Shown here: positions 27,801-40,600 of the stretch, piece by piece
Position numbering within the stretch: position 1 is the stretch's first letter
How the letters are laid out: every line of letters begins with the position of its first letter
From: Tubulanus polymorphus
Taxonomy: Eukaryota > Nemertea > Palaeonemertea > Tubulaniformes > Tubulanidae
NCBI RefSeq assembly: GCF_964204645.1
Contig: NC_134027.1
Span: 13,692,485 to 13,756,484, forward strand
DNA length: 64,000 nucleotides
Reading direction: 5' to 3'
Program-made: the position numbers and the translations under genes
Notes under the pieces: generated by a model
The model's database searches: none
What the model was told of the DNA's origin: nothing
The model's input: the letters and a program-made list of their open reading frames with translations, nothing else

Positions 27801-30800
27801 AATAGACTACCCAAATAACAATTTTGAAATATTTCCACTTCGTCATGAATGTTTTCTTTTAACTGACTTTTACCTTCTCTGAGTTAAGTCTAAGTGGGTT
27901 ATTGTGTTCATTTTTCATCTGTCCCTCCATCTATTTTTTCATCCATGGACAGAATCAAGTTACTACAAGAAGTTTTGAGGACACTTGTCTGGATATTAGG
28001 TTCATACATGTATCTACCTCGGTCACACCTGTATCCCAAAAACTGGCACAATCAGATCCAGTATGGCTGACTGGGGGCAGCTCTGCATATATCAAAGCAC
28101 GACATCATAACCTAAGCTTCAATCTTGTTGAGGTTTGCAAGGGAGATGTTGATGATGCTTCAATAAATCACCTTTATCTTTTACGTTTGGATGCCTCATG
28201 GACATCAGAATGAGAAAAGTTGATCAACCGATGACCATTTTTTGTACCCAAAAAGGCCTGAATCTCGATACCTGTAGCATTGTAATGATGTATTATATTG
28301 AGGCCGCGGCATATTATGTTACCACAATCAATTGCTGAATTGAAGCTCATGCCATGTTCTTTAATTATGGTCAGTTTCAAGGTCATTGGATTCTGTAAAT
28401 GTTCACCAGGAGGCCTTCAATATTGAAATTGTCAGATTGGTGAGCATTTCAAACTACTACCAAAGTGGGCATGGTGTCTGTTGACTGTAGTTTTCTTTTC
28501 CAGAATTGGTCTAATTGCTGCGATGTTTCTACTACCATTGCTTGGCATAGCTTGGGTATTTGGCATAATGTCTGTGAATGAAGAGGTGTTAGCATTCCAT
28601 TACCTGTTTGCAGTCTTCTGCTTCTTGCAAGGTTTATTTTTGATGTTGGGCCATGTGTCATTAAACCCCAGAGTGAGTGTATCTTGTATTTAGTTTCAGG
28701 GCTGTATTTTTCAATGTATGAAAATTGAGCAATCCTGGCTGATTTGAATACCGTGTAACCAAGCCATTGCATTTGAAGAAAATCCCAACCCCTCCTATTA
28801 ATCTAGGCATTCAGCAAGGATGATGAGATTTATTTCTAGCTTCAGTGACATAATATCGCGATCCTATACTTATGCACATAAACGTAAAAACCTTTATTCG
28901 AAAATTATTTCACAGCATCTTTATTTCATTATTCATATACATGTATTATCATTTTAATAAACATTATATACCATATTTAGTGCCTGATGTGTTACAAACA
29001 CAGCTCTAAGGCACTAACAAAACATATTTTAGTAATATACCATTAATTAATTACAATCATTCATACTGTGTAGACAATTAGGACTGGCCTCTCACTGTAC
29101 TGAGTTCTAGAATGTTGTATATCTAAAAGATTGTGGCTAGAGGAACGCAATGATCTGCTTGCAAGTAAATCAGTTAACTAAGCAGGAGCCATGCCATGTC
29201 TACATCTAAAAACAAACATTAAAATCTTATATCGTACAAGGTTCTTCATAGGCAACCAGTGAAAATCATTAAGTACAGGTGTAATATGGTCAGACCGTTT
29301 CATCCTAGTTATGATTCTAGCAGCCATATTCTGGACCCTTTGAAGGTACCCAAGCAGTGTTTCTGGAATGCCAAAAAGTAGTGAATTACAATAATCCAAC
29401 CTGAAGGTGACCAGTGCATGAAGAGCTGACTGCGCTTTAGATAAACACATTCTCATTTGACCAATATTACGCAAATGCATATAGCACAATTAGGCCACAG
29501 CAGTGATGTGATCTTACCTGTCGAGAAACGGTCACGGTAGCACTGTAGGCACATGCTACCATCGCGAAAATCTTGTGCCTTTTTTTTCATTCCCAAAGAA
29601 GAAAAGGGCACATTTTTACAAGACGAGGTAGATAAATTTAAACAAAGAGCATATAATTTTTAGGACGTTCGTTAGACGAACGTCCTTATGTGATCGGTTT
29701 GCCGGTTGATGACGCACTTCCGATTTGGTTGACAGACGTTTAAGGTCGTTTTAAAGCCAGTTAGTTAGAGATTTCCTCAAATTCCGCATCAGAAATGGTG
29801 TCTTCAAGTTGGGATTGAATTTGGTTAAAAATAGTTGGTTAGTTTTTGCTGTGCCCTCTTGAAAAAAATGCTCTTCACGCTGTTTATGTGACATCACACA
29901 TCACGTGTTGCTTATGACGTAGAGGGTATAGTGATCGACGAGAAGTGCCATTTTTAAAATCGTTGTATCGTGGATGTTAACTTTAGAGGACCATACGAAA
30001 TCTCTTTAAAGGTGAGTGTCAACATATATGGTGACTTAACTTAATTCCTTGTGAGCGCACAGAGGCCCTGTGAGAATCTAGAGACGTTTGCAGCATTGAA
30101 AATTACGCAATGGTCCGCTCGACGCGCACACACATGCTGTCAGTTTGACCTACGTGACTAAATACAGCCGCCGCCATGAATCAGAAGCAATCCACTTCAA
30201 ATTTTATGAAGTGAATATCATAATTATTATTTATCCGATATACACCAAAAAACCTTTAAGAGAAAGGTATTTGGCGTCGGATTCTGTACCGAAAATCCCG
30301 GATTGTTACACTGCATAGTTTTTTTAGTAGGGTTCTTTTAACATTTTGCCTTTAAGCCATTTGATTGACACGTGGGGCGGGGTTTGCAATCTGCCGATGA
30401 CGTCAGATGTAAATAATAATATAACCACGTGCATCGCGCACATGTGTAAACAAACCTGGCAACAAATTAGATTTTTTGGCGCCAAAACTTTTTTGATTTT
30501 TTCTTTTGTCCAATGATTTTTCAACTGGAGCCAACTGCTATGCCATTAGATTGCACAATCAAGTATTCACGTTTTATAGACTCTCTCTGAAATAATTCTT
30601 GTCCAGGGGTTATGTATTGAAATATCTATTGTCGTTGTTTTTGTTTTTTTTTTAATTTTTAGGACATAAACAGCCTAGAAGAAACATCATCTGGCAGACA
30701 CACATTTGACTACAGATCATATCCTGTTATAAAATGTGTTTAATAATATTTTACTCAAGTTTTCTTGCCATTAATACTTCCTGACTACTTTTATTTTATG

Positions 30801-33800
30801 GTTATCTAAGTGCAAGGCAAACATTGGTGGGGTTCCTTTGGCCCTCCGAATATATAGGACCAAAAGGGGTATTTTATGCCATTTGAATTTATTTTTGCTT
30901 AGAAAATCGATTCAAATACTTTTTGGCGGGCACATTCAAGTTCTGAAGGGTAGGACTAGTCCAACCCCTAAATCCACTTGCATTCAGTCTCATGAGAACT
31001 AACTTAAAACGTTAAAACCTTCACCGGCCTCCTACTCAATTTTTTGAATAAATGTAAAACTTATGGCAGAATTTACGGTTGATTCCTCAATTTTTGAATC
31101 CCAAAGAATAATTTTTGAATTACGCAGTAGGATGACACTTGAATAGCCGGTATTTAAATTTTCCAATCAATGTGGGAGGTGTCTGGGTCTACATGCGTTC
31201 CACAAACGAACGTCCTCTTTTAAAGTTTCTTTCTAGTTCAAGATTTTATTGCCTGGAAACTATCTCAATGCAGTCAATTTGCTAGAAATCACTTTTCGTC
31301 CGGACTTAATTTGCTTGGAAATTGCAGCAAAAATCAGATTTTCAAAAATTTTTTGTATATGTTTTGCTACCATCGACAGTGGTCCCTAGATTAGGCCAGG
31401 TCTGCATATCATGAGCATAAAATTCGCTCCTCCAGGGTAACGTCAAGGTATGTATGGAATAGTTCAATTTTATCATGGATTTAAATTGAGAACAATGGGT
31501 GTAGAGATCATGGAATTCAAGGTTCGTGGTGCTTGTCTCAGAAAAGCTCTACTAGACAAATTTGGTGTATAAATATGGTGGTCAAGACCATGGGTGTCTA
31601 TCAAGTCACCTAAAGGCTTGATGTATGTTATGAATAATTTTGAGCTCAGCATGGAACCTTGAGGGACACAGAAATCGAACATAACGTTACCAACAACCAC
31701 TGACTAATATCTATCACTTAAATATGAGCTAAATCGCTTAAGTAAAAGTGCGGTGCTGGTAATTGCGGTGCTGGCAAAAGTATTGCTGAGTCTATTCAAT
31801 AAGCAGGGGTTCCAATCTTCCGACTTCAATTTTCATGGTCTCAGAGATTGACAAAGATTTTATGTTGAAATAAAGGGGGTAGGAGGTTCTGATCGGTTAT
31901 GTCACTTGTGGTGAGTTCCGTATTAATCGACTTGCCATGATTGTCCTGAGCGTACATCTAGAAAATCGATATTGTACCCTGTATTACTACTATAGTATTG
32001 TAGTAGGCAGCCACGTGTTGACTCAATATGAATAAGAAAATAGTGGAACGATGTGGTATAAACAATAGCATTCATACACGCGCCGCACGCCAGTGAGCAG
32101 CGTGTATACATTACTGAGTATTAGAGTATACCTGTGTGCATGTGGTCAATTGATTAGCGCACAGCAGTAACGATCAGACTGACCCGTAAATGTATTTTTT
32201 TATGTATTCTGCCAAGAAAATCGCTGCTGCTTCAAGGATTCGATTACAATTGTTTGTTTGAAGAGAGTCGACATTTATTTATGGCAACTACTGTTGGCAT
32301 CCCTGAATAAATTGGTATAATCTATGGTGTCAAATGCAGCTGAAAGTTCAAGTAGCACAATGACACATGCATTTGCCGCATCCAGCATGTTCAGCACATC
32401 GAACTGAAACATGCGTAATGCAGTTTTAGTTGAATGGAAACAGTTATGAGCACTTCATCCAGAGGGTGACATTTCGTATTTTCAAAAATTGATATTTCAT
32501 AAAGGGGAACTGATAACTGATATCGACAAAGCCCACCTCTACCCTTACTCTGTCCTCTTGCACGGCCAGAACTCGTGGCAACTTCTCGAAAAACTCAACA
32601 TGGTCAAGTGACGAAACTATTCAAACGTGCGAATGATCAACTACACAACGCAAACGAACCTATAGACAAGAAACTAGCTCTACTAACTAGCACTATCAAC
32701 AAAATCGAAGGGAAAATCAGCGTAATGTCGAACCTCGACGACGAAATTATCGAACTTACTAGCAATGTCGACTTGGAGAATACGATAACCAATGCGGATG
32801 ATTACAATATCCAAGCGAACGAAAAATTAGCGAGGGTTCAATTCGACTTGTGCAAGCTCATTCCGGTTCCAGAACCGAATTCAATCCGAACGCCGATGCC
32901 AACGCGACATCATCAGAACACGAACTTACCGAAACTTCAATTACCCAAATTCAATGAGGATATAATCAATTGGATAACCTTTTTCGACGCGTTCAAATCT
33001 GCAGTACACTACAACAACCAGCTCACGGACATTCAAAAATTTCAATATCTTCAAACTCAATACGAAGACGAAGCAAGCAAAACGATAGCGGGACTATCAC
33101 TGTCGAACAACAATTACGGACAAGCTCTCAAACTCTTTAACAAAATGAAATGGACAAAATCATGAAATTATTCTGACCAGTTCTGCTGAAAACCGCTGTG
33201 GCGAAACTAGCTGACACAAAAGATAATCAGACTGCCACTGCAACGATCCTATTGACGAAGGGTCAACTCGTTCATTCATAACATATGAACTCGCCTCAAA
33301 ATTAAAGCTAAAGGCTGATTCACGTGAACCGATCAACCTTTCAGTTTTTAGGCCAGCCGTAGGCTGAGCCTATTAGTATACAAATGGAGCCAATTTAAAT
33401 GACATGGTTTCCACACAAAAGGCTCTTGCTTGCCAAGTGAGGGCATATTCGAACAAATCACGTATTTAAGCGTAATCCATTCTCGGAATCGTAGCGAGCA
33501 GAATTTTGAAATAGGGTTTCGTAAAAATGTTTTCTGCATTTTTCACGAAAATTAAATCGGGAATATTTCAATTTTTATCAGCCAATCAGGAAGTTGTGTC
33601 TTCCCTATGATTGGTTTATCTGAAAATATCAGCAGCTGTTCACGTGAATTATCGTGATTCCATTACTGGCGCTTTTGCGCATGACATCATGTATTAACAC
33701 GCGACAATACTTCCGCGATCGCTACCTGTTCGCTGATTGGCCCATTTACTGGGAAATTCTACAAGAGCCTAATGTGGTTTGTTACAAGCGCTGTGATTGG

Positions 33801-36800
33801 CCCGACCCGATTCTGGCAAGGCTTTAGCTTAGTGGGTTCGAATCCCTTGACGGGTGAAGATGATGGATCCTATCAATATCTATTGAAACAAATAAGTTTC
33901 CCGGTTGGGCAGCCGCGGATATCTACCGGAAGTGTTCCGGTTCGATATTTCGAGGTTTCTTTGAATTTTGAAGTGATATTGAAATCCGGTAAACACCGGC
34001 GGTAGATTGTGAAAACCCATTGCATGATATTTGTATTACTTAAAAGCATCGGGGCCGTGCCAGTTTTCGCGATTCAAGTAGCGCAATAGCCTACTTCTTC
34101 GTGTTCGTCCACCTCAATTTTCATTCCGCCGATCTCTGACACGGCTCTGTTGCCGTTGGCGCTGTGATTGCACTTTCGTACCACCAAAATTTTTTATTTC
34201 TATATCAGGGAGGTCTGGAGAATAAAAAAGTCAAAATTTGGATATCAAATAGGCCTGATTTCATCGAATAAGTCGACCATGGTCGTAACGTTTCCGTACT
34301 AATTACCACCTAAAACCGTCTGAACAATTTTGTCACAACCAACATTTCGTTTACAGAAATCAGGTGTTCACGCATCTACTGTTTTACTTCCGGGTTTTAT
34401 TTTAAGATTTAAAATTGTATTTCAAGATCGATTTCTATGAAATCTTTAGTTGATTTGGTGTTTGGGAGGAATTTTTATTTGCTCTACAGAAAATTCATCC
34501 TTGACAATTGCGCAAGATTCGCGAAAAAATAGGTTTTACCAAATCCGGTGTATGACCTTGATATGCTAATTAGCCATGTGCTCGAATTGCAAATTCAATC
34601 AAATTTTATTCTGCCAAAAAAATGTTAAATCCAATTCGCTTTCCGAGAGTTAATGGTATGCTGCATGGAACAAAGTTGTTTTGAGATGGGTCTTGAAGCT
34701 ATTGAGGTCGAGAGATAACCATCTAGATAGTTCAAGAGAGTTCCAAAGTTTTAAAGACACTTCAAGGTAATGTCTTAATATTTGGTTTATACGTGTATCT
34801 ACCCTAGACACATCTTCAGGCAAAAAACTGGCCCTGTCAGATTCAAGATGGCCGACTGGCAGCCATTGTTGTTCGCCAAAATCAGCACTTTTTACACATT
34901 TTTGAAGTTTTCGAGGGAAATTTTGAAGACACTTTTATCAATAACCTTGATCATTCGTAATCTGAGAGGGTATTTTTGACCAGGCAATTATGACGCAATT
35001 GGCGGCCATCTTGGGGTCATCAGTACTCATTCGTAGGTGGAAAAAAAGTTTTTCCACATCATATTGATACTTAAGCATATTTTGCTACCATAATCAATTG
35101 GAAAGTTGTAGCTCATGACATGTTCTATGATCGAGGTGAGTTTCAAGCTCATTGGTTTTTGTTTATGGCCACAGGGGGCGTTGAACAATACAATAACTTT
35201 GTATTTCGATATTACATTCGTACCTATGCATATTTTGCTACCACAATCAATTGGAAAGTTGTAGCTGACATGGTCTATGATCTTGGTGAGTTTCAAGCTC
35301 ATTGGTTTTTTTATATGGCCACCAAGGGCGTTGAACAATACAATAACTTAGTATTTCTATATTACATTCGTTCCTGCTGTCTGTGTTAACACACGATTGT
35401 ACCATGTAAATGATATTGAGCAGGAAGTGTATATTGATAAATATAACTCACAGATTACATCATTTATAAAAAGCAAATCTGACAGGCTGGCCATTGTGCC
35501 CCTTGAGGCTCTTGTTGGTGATGAAAATACGCGCGAAAAATGTTTCGATAAGGTGAAGATCATAGCAACGACCGAACATGGGAACATCACAATGTCTGCT
35601 CTGGTTGTACCTACCATTACAACACCTGTCAATAACAAGATCAAATCACTGCTCGTGAATCTACCGTACTTGAAGGGGCTTAAGCTAGCTCATCCCCTAT
35701 CAAACCAAGATTCATTCCAAATATCTGTTTTGATCGGGATAGACTACTACTACTGGGAAATCGTGCGGAACCACGTCGAGCAAGGAAATGGACCCACAGC
35801 TGTTGCGTCTAAACTCGGCTATCTAAAATATCATCAAAGCTCATCTTGGATAACATCAATCGGGCGTAGCACATGATCCCAAGATAAGATATACGTCGAC
35901 AATGTAAGAACATCTGAACAAATTCAAAGAAGTGACCGAATATTATGCCCAGGTGAATGACGTCATGAAATCTGTCAGTTGTAAGTTATGGGAATGGACC
36001 AGTAATTGTGTTGAAATTTGGCACCGAGCCGAACGCGGGGGTATCCTGAACTCGAAATCGGTCGTCGATATTCTTGGCCTAATTTGGAACGTAATATCTT
36101 ACAAGTTAGGTTACAAGAAAAACACCACGTTAACTTCCGAGCCGATTCTGTTCAGCAAACGAGAAGTTGTCAGAAAGGTTGCCACTCTCTACAATCCGTT
36201 TGGCTACTTAGCACCAGTACACATTAAATGAAAGATTCCTATCCTATTTCTAAGAATTTTGGAAGAATAACTTAGACTGGGACGATCAACTTGACGCTGA
36301 TCTCTCAGAAAAGTGGCGTATTCTGTATTCGGACTTGTTGTGCGTTAGGGATATCAAAGTAGATAGAAAATTCTTCATGAACCGTTCTGTTGATGGCACC
36401 GAGCCATACGAGTTACACTGTTTTGCGGACGCCAGTCCCCGATCCTATGGCGCCTTCGTATACTTGAAACGTGTGCAGAAACCAGCATCGTAATGGCGAA
36501 AAGCATAGTCGCCCCGGTCAAGGAGCTTTCCCTGCCATGCTTCGAGCTCATGGCGGCCCTGCTGGGCTCCCGATTATCAAAATTTGTTTGCGAATCACTC
36601 GACAAAGTTACCAAGATAAGCAATTGTGTTTTGTGGAGCGATAGTGAAATCGTTCTAAATTGGCTAAGGTCTGAAAAGAGATTGCCGTGTTTCGTCAAGA
36701 ACCGACTTCAGGAAATTTGTCTGTTCAAATTCGAATCACATTGCTACTGTCCCACCGGGAACAACCCTGCGGATTTGTTAACCCAGGGAATCGAAACTGA

Positions 36801-37623
36801 TCAGTTACCTGGTTCTACGTTATGGTGGAATGGTCCACTATGGCTTTAACATGGAGACTGGCCTATCTTTCAATTGGAAACAACTAACGTATGCGCGACA
36901 ATAGATACCGAAAGTGAGGCCGAATTACAAACCGAAAGTGCGAATAAAGTAACAGCGGAAACAGTCGGGATTAGTCAGATCATTGATATACCGCATTTCA
37001 GTTCACTAACCCAACTATTACGTCACACTGCGCTTGTTATGCGATTCATATCAAAGGTAAAAAATGTGGAGAAGCAGAAACTCGACGAATTTTCCGCTGA
37101 CGAAATTAAAACCGCTGAAAACCTTTGGATACACAAAATTCAACGTGTCTGTCATCTTCTTAATACCTGATTACAAAGTGTGCATAGCCACATTTTGGTG
37201 CCGTGACGATTTAAACCCTCTTATATGTAACCCACTATCCATGCATGCCACTCTTACACTACTTCTGTACTGAACTTAAGGACCTCCGATAAACGTTAGT
37301 TTCTATATGGTCCAGAACATCAAGGTAAACTTCACCATCTGGTTGAAATCTAGAGAAATTGTCAGGTATCACTTATACTTGGATTAACCCTTTAAGTACA
37401 GGGTCAAAATACGAAAGTTTGTCTTAACGAAATTTAGCCATTGGCCCTAGTTATAACTTATCCAAAATGCAATGGAAACACATGGTTATTTCAGAGTTCT
37501 AGCCAGAGCCTGATAACTGTTGTCGCCTATGGCTTGTGTTTTTGTTTTCTAAGCATACAATGACACCTCCAGAGCCTATCTCGGAAGTAGGAGTAACCCA
37601 GTATTAGTCACTCTTGTGATTTC

Positions 37624-37666
<43 letters not shown>

Positions 37667-40600
37667 GATGTCGATATTACATCAGTTACAGGAAAAAGGT
37701 ACCTTTATCTAAGTGCCCTTGACATCTGAATAGGTCTTAAAATTCACTTACCTCTGTTGGTAGTGGCATATTTTCAAATATCGTTGTCGAATCTATAGTT
37801 GAAATATATTTCTTTTCATGTGAAGAGACCATCTATTTGTTTTTAGGCCAGCCGTATCCTGAGCCAATTACTAAACACATGGAGCGAATTCAAATAACAT
37901 GGTTCCCTGAGCGAAGGCTCTTCAACTGTGCAACTGAGCATATATTTATACAAATCATTCATTAAAGCATTATCCATTCTCCAAACCCTATGAAGCTGAG
38001 TTTTGAAAAAGGGCCTCGTTAAAATTAATACGAGCTTTTTAGCTAAAATCTGAACGCAAAGATATCTGTTTTAAAAAGGCTTTTGGCTTTATAAAGGGTG
38101 TATGATGTCATCACTAAGCAATTGTTCAAGTAGCCTGCATACACATAGAGTTAAGCTCACTGGATGGTAAATTTGTGCCTCATGTACATCTTGCTTTTTG
38201 AATAGAGGGGTAATGCGCCCAATTTTCCATTTGACTGGCAGTGAAGCTTTAGGTAGCGATTTTATGAATAGTATTTGTAGGGGTTTTGCAGTTCACTGTG
38301 CATTTCATGTAGCAATCTTGGGTGTAAGTTATCAGGACCAGCCGACTTATTTACCTTAATTAAGTTATTTCGATGAGTGTTTCATCAACAATTTGGATAT
38401 TCAAGAGAACTGTTATGATTTTCAGGTCATTATAGAAATTTAGTTCTCTTTATACTTACTCTATATTGGGGCTAAACTAAGGCAGTGACATTGATATCAA
38501 GACACAAGCCTTGTAACTTCAATAGCATCGGGCAACCCTGTGGGGTAAATATTCATAGCCGCAGCATCAGTTCTGTAACCAATCGTTTTTCAGCAGCTAG
38601 TTTTGTATTTAATGGTGCTGGTGTATGATGACAGCATGACCGAATATTTTTTAATCTCTCCAATAGTTTCACCACAACACAAATTATGGTTGGTTTCCAT
38701 AGACAAGTGGCTGTCCAATATCAATTAGTCGACAAAAACCCACAATAAAAAAGAAAAACTATCTGATAGTTTGACGTTTCGTCTCAAATCTATGAGCCAT
38801 TTTCAAAAACTGATTTATTCGACGGTTATAACAATACAAAATATAGCAACAAGGTAACTAAGTGATCCCTATAGCTGTTAGTATATAGTGACTCTAGGAG
38901 TTTATTTTGGGGATTTCACAGTCAATTCCAATTTAGGTTTCTCCCCCCAAAATAAACTCCTTAGTCACTATATACTAACAGCTATAGGGATCACTTAGTT
39001 ACCTTGTTGCTATATTTTGTATTGTTAGAACTGTACAATAAATCAGTTTTTGAAAATGGCTCATAGATTTGAGTCGAAACGTCAAACTATCAGATAGTTT
39101 TTGATGGGTTTCGTCGTTAGACGAACCCATCTATGGCATCGTCGTCATGTCTGTCTGTCCGTCTGTGGATGTTTCTTTATGACACGATTTAAGCTGTTTG
39201 TGTGGACCGACAATTCTGTAATTTCACACAGGTATTCTCTACTTGATGTAGATGGTGCAGCTTGGTTTATATTTGATTCCGATGGTTATAAGTGCTCTAA
39301 TTTGGTTAAAAGATAATTAACGTTACTCGCTAGTTCAAGCCGCTGTATAGTGCGTTGCTACGACGACGCTCGATCAACATACTGGTACTCGCTGTGTAAT
39401 ACTGAACACGTATATACCTGTAGATATTGATCATACTAGCACCGGTTTTAGATAGCGCGCGCGCTGATCGGTCTTAACACTTCTCGGAACTGCTGTGCTA
39501 AATGCTGAGAGGCCGAATCTATGCGCAATCATTTATTGGGCTCGTCACATTTGATAGTGAATGGATAAATAACCGGTGTCAATGACGGTCGCTACTCCCC
39601 ATCAGTATAACTCATCAGTATAAAAAATAATTCTTTTGAGTTTTTTTTTTCAATCCACGAAGTTGTTGTTACTATGTTGACCTCGCCGTTTTATAAGCTT
39701 ACCGATGATTCTTCTAGTATTTTCAGGGTCACAAGACATGACGAAGTCGCAAAGTTTTGTACAAATTTCACGAAACAAACAATTATTTAGGCGGCACCTG
39801 ATCTATTGATTAATTATGATAAATAATGTTTATTTCATTAAAAATTTGTTTTATTCAAACACTACTTTCATCGCACATAGCGTGATCAGTAGGCCCTACT
39901 ATTCTACGGTAGGCCATGGACTCTTTCATGTGGTAGACCTATTACAAATGATACAATCCGCGCGTCCGTGAATAAGTGACACGTGGTGGGGCGGGTTGTG
40001 AGGAGCATCGAAACTAATCCGTCACAAATAATAGATAGAAAACAATACCTTAAGAGGTTAACTTTTATTAACATCATTACCAAATCAAAACCTGCACATC
40101 CTATCATAAATAGAAATTCTAAGAATTTATTTCAAAGAATAATAAATTACGTCTAAATATTGGGATTCGAACTCGTAGCATCGATTCAGGTGTCTTTCCC
40201 AAAGCGGGTATCCCGCGGGGAAAACCCATTACTATTTATATCGAGAATCGCCTTTTTGACAGCGAGTTCGGTGAATGAAACAGAAACAATTACACAGAAA
40301 TCCATCATGGAAAGTTTCTTTCTGGTTCTTTTTTATTGTGGGTTTTTGTCGACAAATTATGGTCCCCAAATCAATCCAGGGTAATGTTTATCCCTTTATG
40401 AAAAATGCTGAGCAGTTCATATATTTTTGGCTCGCGTTCGTCGTATGCTTAATCATTCGTATGCTTAATACACTACGCTCAAAGCTATTTTTAGCACACT
40501 CAAATGCAATTTCAGTAGCCTGTAATTTCACTACTACTGGGCGAAATTAACGTATTAAGCAAAAATATATTTCGTAATTGGTTTTTCTTTTTGGTGCGCA

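Noticed and set aside
33835-33860. tRNA gene or SINE from a B-box match (GGTTCGAATCCC)
   Set aside because: No A box at the right distance and no tRNA fold. The minus-strand match near 40165 fails for the same reason.
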